From: Verrucomicrobiota bacterium | GTDB taxonomy: Bacteria > Verrucomicrobiota > Verrucomicrobiia > Chthoniobacterales > UBA10450 | Direction: 5' to 3' | Length of the DNA: 7,622 nucleotides | Assembly (NCBI GenBank): GCA_003218735.1 | Contig: QHOJ01000150.1 | Span: forward strand, 1 to 7,622 | In this document: positions 1 to 5,974 of the stretch, one piece after another | How the letters are laid out: every line of letters starts with the position of its first letter | Position numbering within the stretch: position 1 is the stretch's first letter | Notes under the pieces: generated by a model | What the model saw: only the letters and a program-made list of their open reading frames with translations | What the model was told of the DNA's origin: nothing | The model's database searches: none | Translations under genes and position numbers: made by a program

Positions 1-1
1 A

Positions 2-592
2 TGTGACGGGTTATTCCAACAACATCGTAACTGGCGAATCTTTCGTACTGGCGCTGAGTTCTCCATCTACGACGTGACCGTACAAACGTTCCCAGTCCCG
101 CATGACGCGGTCGATCCGCTCGGTTTTGTTTTTTACGCGGGATCGGGCGGTCTCGGTTTTATCACCGATCTCGGTTACGCGACGAAAATGATTGTGGAGC
201 GCTTGCGCGAAGTGCAGACACTTGTGATCGAAACGAACCACGACGAAAAACTTTTGCAGAATGATCTGCATCGGCCGTGGCCGGTGAAACAGCGGATTCA
301 ATCGCGTCATGGTCATCTGTCGAACACGGCCGCGGCGAACGTGATCGAGGAATTGCTTTCGGGGAAAATCGAGCGCGTCGTGCTCGGGCATCTTAGCCGC
401 GATTGCAATACGCCTGAGCTTGCTTTGGGCGCGGTCCGCGCGTCGCTCGCAAAGTGCGGTAAGCTCGGCATGGAACTTTATTGCGCCATGCAATCGCAAA
501 TAAGTCCACGCTTTCGAATGGGCGAAACGACGCCCGGACCGTTTCAGCCGACTTTCGAAAACGCGTTTTTCCAAACCGCGCCTGCTCTGTAG
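2..592 (+). CDS. MBL-fold metallo-hydrolase (YycJ/WalJ-like), 5' partial
   Basis: The reading frame is open from the left edge and ends at TAG 590-592, so only the C-terminal 196 residues are present; the N-terminal HxHxDH zinc motif lies outside the window. The visible part fits the YycJ/WalJ branch of the metallo-beta-lactamase superfamily: a TFPVPHDAVDP stretch (metal-ligand-type His at 101-103), TDLG (Asp at 167-169), ETNHD around 239, SRHGHLSN, and a terminal LGHLSRDCNTPELA with the last metal-ligand-type His at 389-391. Family members are cytoplasmic binuclear-metal hydrolases, often thought to act on nucleic acids or phosphodiesters; the substrate here is unknown. In this branch ESNHD and LSxxNNTPELA are more usual than ETNHD and LSRDCNTPELA, which are conservative variants. 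It is probably co-transcribed with the next gene, whose start is nine bases past this stop. Confidence 0.88.
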   Translation, partial: CDGLFQQHRNWRIFRTGAEFSIYDVTVQTFPVPHDAVDPLGFVFYAGSGGLGFITDLGYATKMIVERLREVQTLVIETNHDEKLLQNDLHRPWPVKQRIQSRHGHLSNTAAANVIEELLSGKIERVVLGHLSRDCNTPELALGAVRASLAKCGKLGMELYCAMQSQISPRFRMGETTPGPFQPTFENAFFQTAPAL

Positions 593-601
593 CGGCTGTC
601 T

Positions 602-1864
602 ATGACTGCCGTAATATCAGACGATCGGCGGTTGCAGACCGCCGCTGCAGCTGGATTCACGATCCGCGACGCGCTCGAATCCGATCTCCCAATCGTCATC
701 GACATCTACAACGCCACTGTGCCGACGCGCATGGTGACGGCCGAGCTTGAGCCGACCACGGTTGAAGCGCGTTTGCCGTGGTTCCGCGAACATTCGTCTG
801 ACCAACATCCATTCTGGGTAGTGGAATCCGACGGCCGCGTGATTGGTTGGCTCGATTTCAAGAAATTCCTGCCACGCTGCGCGTATCGCGGCACAGCCGA
901 GATCAGCGTTTATGTCGATGATAGATTCCGGCGTCAGGGCGTCGCGCGGCGATTATTGGAAGAAGCAATTGCGCGTGCGCCGTCGCTCGGAATCACCGCT
1001 CTTGTCGGCCTGATCTTCGCGCACAACGCACCGAGCTTGAAATTATTTGAGCGGCTCGGCTTTGACCGGTGGGGATTGCTGCCGCGGATTGCACGGCTCG
1101 ATGGTGTAGAGCGGGACCTCATTGTGATGGGACGTCACTGTCCAGCGCGGGCCACCCGGCCTGCATTGCACGGACCTGGATTCGCTGGAAGCGATAGCCA
1201 GCTCAACGAGTGCCTGAACCTGATGCATACTCTGATGCAATACCGGCAGGAGCCGATTCATGCGCAGTTGCTTAAAATCCGCGACAAATACTCGATGTTG
1301 CATCTGGACGTCCTGATCCTGATCTATCATTTTGCGAAAATTTGTTCCGGACAAATCCTCGAGATCGGCGCGTTTGTCGGCGGAGCTACGATCGCCGCGG
1401 CCCTCGGAGTGCGCGATTCCGGGAAGAGGAAAACGCTTCTTGCGATCGAGCCGGGTGGAAGCCTGAAACACAAACGGCTTAGCACGCGTAATATTTCGCG
1501 TGACCTGGAGCGAAATCTCGCGAGGCAAGGCGTGTTAGAAATGGTCACCGTCATCAAACGCCACTCCTTTAAACCGGAAACGATCTCAGCAGTCCAGCAG
1601 GCGCTTGGCCCGGATGAAATTGGATTGCTGATCCTCGACGCAGATGCCGCCAAGCGGCGCGACATCCAGTGCTACGGCGAGAAATTGGCGGACGGCTGTT
1701 GGATGATTATCGACGATTATTACGGATCCGACTTAAACACAAAGATAGCAGCGAGCCGAGCGGACGTGGACGAGTTGGTCGCGGCAGGTTGTCTGCAACC
1801 CCTGGGATTCTACGGCTGGAGCACGTGGGTGGGCCGGTGGCGACGTAACTACTGCTCTTGCTGA
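602..1864 (+). CDS. GNAT acetyltransferase fused to a class I methyltransferase-like domain
   Basis: This is a 420-residue protein with two domains. Residues about 18-180 are a complete GNAT N-acetyltransferase of the phosphinothricin-acetyltransferase-like type: IRDALESDLP at the front, ISVYVDDRFRRQGVARRLLE (101-120) with the acetyl-CoA-binding RxxGxA signature, and HNAPSLKLFERLGF (141-154). After a linker of about 20 residues rich in Pro/Ala/Gly comes a Rossmann-like domain (about 200-415) resembling Methyltransf_24: motif I ILEIGAFVGG (252-261), an acidic strand end LLAIEPGG (279-286), LLILDADAA (342-350), and WMIIDDYYG (367-375). A lone GNAT of this kind would end near residue 180, so the second half is a real extension in the same frame. 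No strong Shine-Dalgarno precedes ATG 602, and the first 18 residues are encoded partly by a hairpin (626-644); TTG 632 is an alternative start. The substrates are unknown. An ancestral stop loss or an assembly join could also give this arrangement. Confidence 0.8.
   Translation: MTAVISDDRRLQTAAAAGFTIRDALESDLPIVIDIYNATVPTRMVTAELEPTTVEARLPWFREHSSDQHPFWVVESDGRVIGWLDFKKFLPRCAYRGTAEISVYVDDRFRRQGVARRLLEEAIARAPSLGITALVGLIFAHNAPSLKLFERLGFDRWGLLPRIARLDGVERDLIVMGRHCPARATRPALHGPGFAGSDSQLNECLNLMHTLMQYRQEPIHAQLLKIRDKYSMLHLDVLILIYHFAKICSGQILEIGAFVGGATIAAALGVRDSGKRKTLLAIEPGGSLKHKRLSTRNISRDLERNLARQGVLEMVTVIKRHSFKPETISAVQQALGPDEIGLLILDADAAKRRDIQCYGEKLADGCWMIIDDYYGSDLNTKIAASRADVDELVAAGCLQPLGFYGWSTWVGRWRRNYCSC
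626..644. repeat. GC-rich hairpin inside the start of the GNAT fusion gene
   Basis: The arms CGGCGGT (626-632) and ACCGCCG (638-644) are perfect reverse complements around a five-base loop, TGCAG; an eight-base palindrome, GCTGCAGC, overlaps the right end. The hairpin lies within codons 9-15 of the gene, before the GNAT domain begins, and encodes the low-complexity RRLQTAAAA stretch. It resembles small dispersed palindromic (REP-like) elements, but only one copy is in this window, so that assignment is an inference. Confidence 0.45.
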
Positions 1865-1872
1865 CCAGCAAA

Positions 1873-2526
1873 ATGCCTGTACTCCCACGGTCCTGGTGGC
1901 GTCGAGCGAACAAAGCGAATCAGTGCGAGCCGTTTTCTATGCCTTGTTATGGTGTTTGGGACGCCGTAGGACGTTTCGTGGCAGAAATTCAAACCGGCGA
2001 TTTCATGAGGGAAATGATCCAGCGACGTGACGCCTACGGCAGTCAGGGGTTAATGGGGGCGCTCGATTGCGCAACGCTTTACGCGTTAACGCGTTGGGAG
2101 CGACCGGCGGCGGTCGTCGAGTCGGGTGGATTTGTCGGGATGTCCTCGGCCTTTATCTTGAAAGCGCTGATGGACGAAGGGCTCACCACAGCAAAGTTGT
2201 ACAGCATCGAGTTGAGCGAAGATTGCGACCAGGGCGTGTTGATTCCGGAGGGCGACCACTTGCCATCATCAATCGACATGTTTCTCCACGACAGCTCGCA
2301 CAGTTACCGGCATATGCTCTGGGAATTTCACGAATTTTGGCCGTGGCTCCGCGATGGCGGTCTGCTGGTGTCGCATGATGTGAACTTGAATGCGGCGTTT
2401 CCCGAGTTTGTGGCGCAGACATACGCGCACGATAAAAAGACCGGGCGCCTCGACGCGCAGCGCACGTCGCACTATGAATGGGGCCGCTGGGGCTACATCG
2501 GCTTTGCTATTAAAAAAAGCGACTGA
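1873..2526 (+). CDS. Short class I SAM methyltransferase-like protein (Methyltransf_24 type)
   Basis: The frame opens at TTG 1858, which would overlap the preceding stop, but ATG 1873 (eight bases after that stop) is chosen here. ATG 1939 is also plausible because the recognisable domain begins with the YGVWDAVGRF stretch just after it. Numbered from TTG 1858, residues 86-94 (VVESGGFVG) are a motif I glycine loop, 114-119 (LYSIEL) the second strand, and 140-175 contain IDMFLHDSSHSY, an aromatic WEFHEFWPWL helix and GGLLVSHDV, all typical of Methyltransf_24 proteins. Only about 20 residues separate SIEL from IDMFLHD, where relatives as I recall them have roughly 40-50, so the central Rossmann strand region looks shortened. 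It may be an active but minimal enzyme or a decayed copy. It is the second methyltransferase-like domain in a row, and close spacing suggests one transcript with the fusion gene. The substrate is unknown. Confidence 0.72.
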   Translation: MPVLPRSWWRRANKANQCEPFSMPCYGVWDAVGRFVAEIQTGDFMREMIQRRDAYGSQGLMGALDCATLYALTRWERPAAVVESGGFVGMSSAFILKALMDEGLTTAKLYSIELSEDCDQGVLIPEGDHLPSSIDMFLHDSSHSYRHMLWEFHEFWPWLRDGGLLVSHDVNLNAAFPEFVAQTYAHDKKTGRLDAQRTSHYEWGRWGYIGFAIKKSD

Positions 2527-2672
2527 AGGCTGACCGTTGGCTTAGGTGCGGACATCGGCCCGACCGTGGCAAGGCGAAGCGAGTCGCTGAGTTAGAATGC
2601 TGGGAATCAACCGGCAGGACCCGTTAAACCAGCTCCGATTTTATGACCCTTGTGGCCGGCGGGGTTAAAGCG

Positions 2673-3050
2673 CTACGCTTCTTCGTGACCGATGACGAGG
2701 TGAATGACGCCGTTGGGCGCTGATACGAAGAAGCCATCGAAATCTTCCCGCAACTGTTCGATTTCATCCCGCCGCGTAATGCCGTTTACCTTCAGAACTG
2801 ATGCGGCTGCATCGGTGTCGTTCGTCTCCAGTTCCAGCCAGATATCCGGATGACTCAGGTTCGGTACCTTGTCGATCCAGAGCCGGTTCGGACCGAATTG
2901 GAAAATGCAGCCGTCCGCCTCTTCTTCGATCAGAGGCAGTCCAAGCGTGTCGCGATAAAACGCGACCGTTTGCTCATAAGTGTGGCTCGGGCATTTGATG
3001 GCAATATTCGCGCCACCTGAGAACTGTGGCCCCTCGAGTTTGGCAACCAT
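2673..3050 (-). CDS. VOC-family (glyoxalase/bleomycin-resistance fold) protein
   Basis: A 125-residue single-domain protein, the normal length for one vicinal-oxygen-chelate module. The betaalphabetabetabeta pattern is visible: NIAIKCPSH (15-23) as the first strand, YEQTVAFYRDTLGLPL (25-40) as the characteristic helix and turn, CIFQFGPNRLWID (48-60), then a second half starting DIWLELETND (69-78) and ending FDGFFVSAPNGVIHLVIG (104-121). Members bind a divalent metal and act as isomerases, dioxygenases or resistance proteins; some only bind ligands. Potential metal ligands are His23 and Glu73 or Glu75, but the full set cannot be assigned by eye, so no reaction is claimed. A possible weak Shine-Dalgarno (GGGA) lies four bases before the ATG. 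It starts 24 bases after the fumarase stop on the same strand and is probably the last gene of that operon. Confidence 0.85.
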   Translation of the reverse strand: MVAKLEGPQFSGGANIAIKCPSHTYEQTVAFYRDTLGLPLIEEEADGCIFQFGPNRLWIDKVPNLSHPDIWLELETNDTDAAASVLKVNGITRRDEIEQLREDFDGFFVSAPNGVIHLVIGHEEA

Positions 3051-3074
3051 GGCGTCCCGAAACAGTAAACGCGA

Positions 3075-4484
3075 TTAAGCGACCTCGCCGCCTGGTTTCG
3101 TCATCGCAACCGGATCAAGCGCGCGCTCCAATTCTTTTTCCGGCAAAACTTTTCGCTCCCGGGCAATTTCACGAACGGTGCGCCCAGTTTTCGCGCTCTC
3201 TTTTGCAATTTCCGCTGCGCGATCATAACCGATTTTGGGCGCGAGACTGGTCACCATGGCCATGGAAAGCTCGACCAATTCGCGGCAACGCTCCTCGTTT
3301 GCGACAATGCCGGTCACGCATTTGTCGCAGAAAACATCGACAACATTGGCGAGCAGCCGGATCGACTCGAGCAGATTATGCGCCATTACCGGCATCATGA
3401 CGTTGAGCTCGAAGTTTCCGTTTGCTCCCGACCAGGTAATGCACGCGTCGTTGCCCATCACTTGAGCGCAAACCATCATGACCGATTCGCACATCACCGG
3501 GTTCACTTTCCCCGGCATGATCGAGCTGCCCGGTTGCGTGGCAGGAAGCTGAATCTCGCCGATGCCACAACGCGGGCCGCTCCCAAGCCAGCGGATGTCG
3601 TTTGCGATTTTGAATAAACTAACGGCGATGGTTTTTAGATGACCGCTCGCTTCGACAACCGCGTCCTTTCCACCTTGCGCTTCAAAATGATTTTTTGCCT
3701 CGCCAAAAGCGATACCAGTGCGCTGCTCGAGGTGCCGCAGCATTTTTCCCGGAAGATTGACATGACGATTCAAGCCTGTGCCTACCGCCGTTCCACCGAG
3801 CGCAAGCTCCCGTAGAGCCTCGATCGCTTTCTGCGCGCGTTCTTCGGCGTAAGCAAGTTGTTGCGCGTAACCGGAGAATTCCTGGCCGAGCCGCACCGGC
3901 GTCGCATCCATCAAGTGCGTGCGGCCAATCTTAATGATGTTCCAAAATTCGTTCGCTTTGCCTTCGAGCGCGCCGTTCAATTTCTCCAAAGCTGGGATGA
4001 GACAGTTTTTAAGCTGTTCCGCTGCGCTGATGTGGATCGCAGCGGGAATCACGTCGTTGCTCGATTGGCCCATGTTGACGTGATCGTTCGGATGAACCAG
4101 TTCACGCGACCCGACTGCTTTGCCAGCGAGCTGGGCGCAACGATTCGCGATCACTTCGTTTGCGTTGGTGTTTGTGCTCGTACCTGAACCGGTCTGAAAA
4201 ATATCGAGTGGAAAATGGTCATCGAGCTTTCCGTCGGCGACTTCCTCGGCTGCCTGCACGATCAACGCCGCGCGCTCGGCATCGAGCAAACCGAGGTCGT
4301 GATTCGCCTGCGCCGCTGCCCACTTGATCAACCCCAAGGCGCGAATAAATGGCCGCGAAAATCGGTAACCGCTCACCGGAAAGTTGAGGACCGCGCGGTG
4401 CGTAGAAGCGCCATGCAACGCGGATGCCGGGAGGGACATCTCGCCCATCGAATCTTTTTCCATGCGCGTCGGCCTGTCGGTCAT
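3075..4484 (-). CDS. fumC: Fumarate hydratase, class II
   Basis: This enzyme catalyses the reversible hydration of fumarate to L-malate in the TCA cycle, as an iron-independent cytosolic homotetramer. At 469 residues it has the usual class II length. The family blocks are all present: EKDSMGEMSLPASALHGAST near the N-terminus, FIRALGLIK (46-54), TGSGTSTNTNANE (98-110), HPNDHVNMGQSSND (131-144), GRTHLMDATP (187-196) with the catalytic-site His, and the superfamily signature GSSIMPGKVNP (319-329) with the catalytic Ser. The M-to-T change in the TNTN block (usually TNMN) is minor. The other members of the superfamily (aspartase, argininosuccinate lyase, adenylosuccinate lyase) fit less well. The ATG at 4484-4482 overlaps the upstream methyltransferase stop as ATGA, which implies translational coupling and supports this start over Met8. 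No other TCA gene is visible nearby. Confidence 0.97.
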   Translation of the reverse strand: MTDRPTRMEKDSMGEMSLPASALHGASTHRAVLNFPVSGYRFSRPFIRALGLIKWAAAQANHDLGLLDAERAALIVQAAEEVADGKLDDHFPLDIFQTGSGTSTNTNANEVIANRCAQLAGKAVGSRELVHPNDHVNMGQSSNDVIPAAIHISAAEQLKNCLIPALEKLNGALEGKANEFWNIIKIGRTHLMDATPVRLGQEFSGYAQQLAYAEERAQKAIEALRELALGGTAVGTGLNRHVNLPGKMLRHLEQRTGIAFGEAKNHFEAQGGKDAVVEASGHLKTIAVSLFKIANDIRWLGSGPRCGIGEIQLPATQPGSSIMPGKVNPVMCESVMMVCAQVMGNDACITWSGANGNFELNVMMPVMAHNLLESIRLLANVVDVFCDKCVTGIVANEERCRELVELSMAMVTSLAPKIGYDRAAEIAKESAKTGRTVREIARERKVLPEKELERALDPVAMTKPGGEVA

Positions 4485-5182
4485 GCCGAGCGATCTGCGC
4501 TAACGCCAATGGGCGTCCGCCGCGCGGTGCGGTACTCCCAGCCATTCAGCGATTCCGCTGATTCCGCCTTGCGAAAAACGGTGATGAACATCGGCGGTAT
4601 GTTTTGCAGGAAGTATTCTGATTCGGCGTACTCGAAAAGCTTGGCGTGCTGCTTCAGTTCGTTGGTCACTTGATAAATGATGAAACTGCCGCCCGGCGCC
4701 AATGCGTCGTGCGTTTTTTGGAGAAGCGCGCGTTTCTTGTCGATTTTAAGAATACTGAACGGAATGCCCGAAAGAATGTAATCGCATGCGGCGATGCCTC
4801 GCCGTTTCAATTCGTGCGGCAAACGCGCCGCGTCTCCATGGGTCACATGCACCCGCCGATCCCGGGCAAATTGTCGTTCCAGATCGCGAGCGAAAGCTTG
4901 GTCCAGCTCAAACAAGAGCAAATGCGAATCCGGGCTCATGCGCCTAGCAATCTCGCGTGAATGCACGCCCTCGCCTGGGCCATACTCGGCGATCACGCGC
5001 GGCTGGCTGAAATCCATTTTGCTGGCCACGCGTTCAACCAGCGCTTTTGAGCTGGGCACGATCGAAGCGATCTGAAAGGGTCGCTGCAGGAAACGCTTAA
5101 AAAACAGGGCACTCACGAGACGCGAACAGTCGTCCTGTGCCTCCGTGTTGTCCAGTGGCGAAGTGTTGCAATAGTGGATCAA
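4481..5182 (-). CDS. PmtA/KsgA-like SAM-dependent methyltransferase
   Basis: Up to 233 residues. The arrangement matches bacterial phospholipid N-methyltransferases of the PmtA type and their KsgA-related cousins: FFKRFLQRPFQIASIVPSS (27-45), the SAM-binding motif I AEYGPGEG (65-72), an acidic strand end FELD (91-94), GDAARLP (116-122), the motif IV-like LSGIPFS (137-143), and LAPGGSFIIYQVT (161-173). PmtA enzymes convert phosphatidylethanolamine to methylated forms at the membrane; that substrate is possible here but not shown, and a small-molecule or rRNA target cannot be excluded. There is no ATG near the N-terminus: the frame begins at TTG 5182-5180, and GTG 5116-5114, directly before the conserved SALFFKRF block, is an equally good start. 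The stop is shared with the fumC start (ATGA overlap), so the two are co-translated. The divergent spacer to tRNA-Val should hold its promoter. Confidence 0.8.
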   Translation of the reverse strand: MIHYCNTSPLDNTEAQDDCSRLVSALFFKRFLQRPFQIASIVPSSKALVERVASKMDFSQPRVIAEYGPGEGVHSREIARRMSPDSHLLLFELDQAFARDLERQFARDRRVHVTHGDAARLPHELKRRGIAACDYILSGIPFSILKIDKKRALLQKTHDALAPGGSFIIYQVTNELKQHAKLFEYAESEYFLQNIPPMFITVFRKAESAESLNGWEYRTARRTPIGVSADRSA

Positions 5183-5195
5183 CCGCTCAGTGGGC

Positions 5196-5230
5196 GATGT
5201 TAGAAATATGAGGCTTTGCCGTCTAACGTC
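5196..5230. repeat. Imperfect inverted repeat between the methyltransferase and tRNA-Val
   Basis: The arms GATGTTAGA (5196-5204) and TCTAACGTC (5222-5230) match at eight of nine positions when one is reverse-complemented, with the remaining position a possible G-U pair, around a 17-base spacer. The repeat sits just upstream of the TTG start of the minus-strand methyltransferase and just upstream of the candidate tRNA -35 box. It could be an operator for a dimeric regulator or a leader hairpin. Chance occurrence is possible at this size. Confidence 0.4.
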
Positions 5231-5234
5231 TTTC

Positions 5235-5264
5235 TTGACTCTTCACTTATCACTCTTCACTTAT
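5235..5264 (+). promoter_or_regulatory. Candidate promoter for tRNA-Val
   Basis: TTGACT (5235-5240) matches the -35 consensus at five of six positions. The best element at a suitable distance is ACTTAT (5259-5264, 18-base spacing), matching TATAAT at only three of six positions, inside the tandem repeat. A similar ACTTAT occurs in the first repeat unit but is too close to TTGACT. A tRNA promoter must lie about here, since the nearest upstream gene points the other way; the exact -10 is uncertain. Confidence 0.35.
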
Positions 5265-5268
5265 CACT
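5239..5268. repeat. 14-base tandem direct repeat upstream of tRNA-Val
   Basis: The unit CTCTTCACTTATCA occurs twice without a gap (5239-5252 and 5253-5266) and is followed by CT, the first two bases of a third unit. It is pyrimidine-rich on the plus strand, ends nine bases before the tRNA, and covers the region where the tRNA promoter should lie. It is either a slipped-strand duplication of promoter sequence or a copy of a dispersed intergenic simple repeat. Confidence 0.8.
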
Positions 5269-5276
5269 TATTCGGG

Positions 5277-5351
<75 letters not shown>

Positions 5352-5375
5352 CCTTTTACCGTCAACATTCGTTTC

Positions 5376-5954
5376 ATGCCTGGTTTTCCATCCATTCTCG
5401 ATCAGGCGATTAGCGGTTCAATCGAGACTCTGCAATTGTTAAAACAAATCGAAGCGCAAGTCGCGAAGGCTTCCGATCTGATCGAGCAATGTTTGCGCGC
5501 GGGAAACAAATTGCTCATTTGCGGTAATGGCGGCAGCGCCTCGGACGCGGCCCATTTCGCGACTGAGTTGGTTGTGCGGTTCGCTGGAGATCGTCGCGCT
5601 TATCCGGCGATTTGTCTGACCTGCGACGGCGGACTGCTCACCGCTGCGGGAAATGATTACGGCTTTGACGAAATCTTTGCGCGCCAGGTCGCGGCCTTCG
5701 GGTTCGAAGGCGATGTGCTCATCGTTCTCACGACTTCAGGTAAATCGAAAAATGTCCGGCGCGCGCTGGAAGAAGCGAAATCGCGTAAGCTCAAAATGAT
5801 TGCATTTCTCGGACGCGACGGTGGATCCACTATTGGCCTTGCCGATGTCGATCTTTTGGTCCGGAGCGATTCAACCGCCCGAATTCAGGAAGCGCACCAA
5901 CTTCTCCTCCACGTTCTCTGCGAAACAATAGAATCGCGCCTCGCGCAAAAATAG
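5376..5954 (+). CDS. gmhA: D-sedoheptulose 7-phosphate isomerase-like SIS protein (GmhA type)
   Basis: GmhA converts sedoheptulose 7-phosphate to D-glycero-D-manno-heptose 7-phosphate, the first step of ADP-heptose synthesis for lipopolysaccharide cores. The 192-residue length is typical of a single SIS domain of this family. Visible motifs are CGNGGSASDAAHFATELVVRF (49-69, with the probable catalytic Glu64), AGNDYGFDEIF (91-101), the phosphosugar-binding TTSGKSKNV (119-127), FLGRDGG (144-150), and TARIQEAHQLLLHVLCETIE (167-186) with the second catalytic-type residue His174. The usual N in TSGNSxNV is K here, a change I believe occurs in other members. DiaA, the DnaA-binding paralogue, has a similar fold and is the main alternative. 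ATG 5376 has no clear Shine-Dalgarno and lies 24 bases after tRNA-Val, so read-through from the tRNA promoter is possible. No other heptose genes are in the window. It converges with the rhomboid-like gene, 20 bases apart. Confidence 0.88.
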   Translation: MPGFPSILDQAISGSIETLQLLKQIEAQVAKASDLIEQCLRAGNKLLICGNGGSASDAAHFATELVVRFAGDRRAYPAICLTCDGGLLTAAGNDYGFDEIFARQVAAFGFEGDVLIVLTTSGKSKNVRRALEEAKSRKLKMIAFLGRDGGSTIGLADVDLLVRSDSTARIQEAHQLLLHVLCETIESRLAQK

Positions 5955-5974
5955 CCGAAAACTGCTCTGTCCGG

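Noticed and set aside
11..574. Long minus-strand frame opposite the metallo-hydrolase
   Set aside because: The plus-strand frame carries the hydrolase motifs; the opposite frame shows no recognisable domain.
2527..2672. Convergent gap between the short methyltransferase and the VOC gene, checked for a terminator, small gene or RNA
   Set aside because: I found no stable GC-rich stem followed by a T-run, no cloverleaf and no convincing coding frame.
3378..4673. Several long open frames on the plus strand opposite fumC and the methyltransferase
   Set aside because: They are Arg/His-rich antisense frames without family motifs, as expected from codon bias in genuine minus-strand genes.
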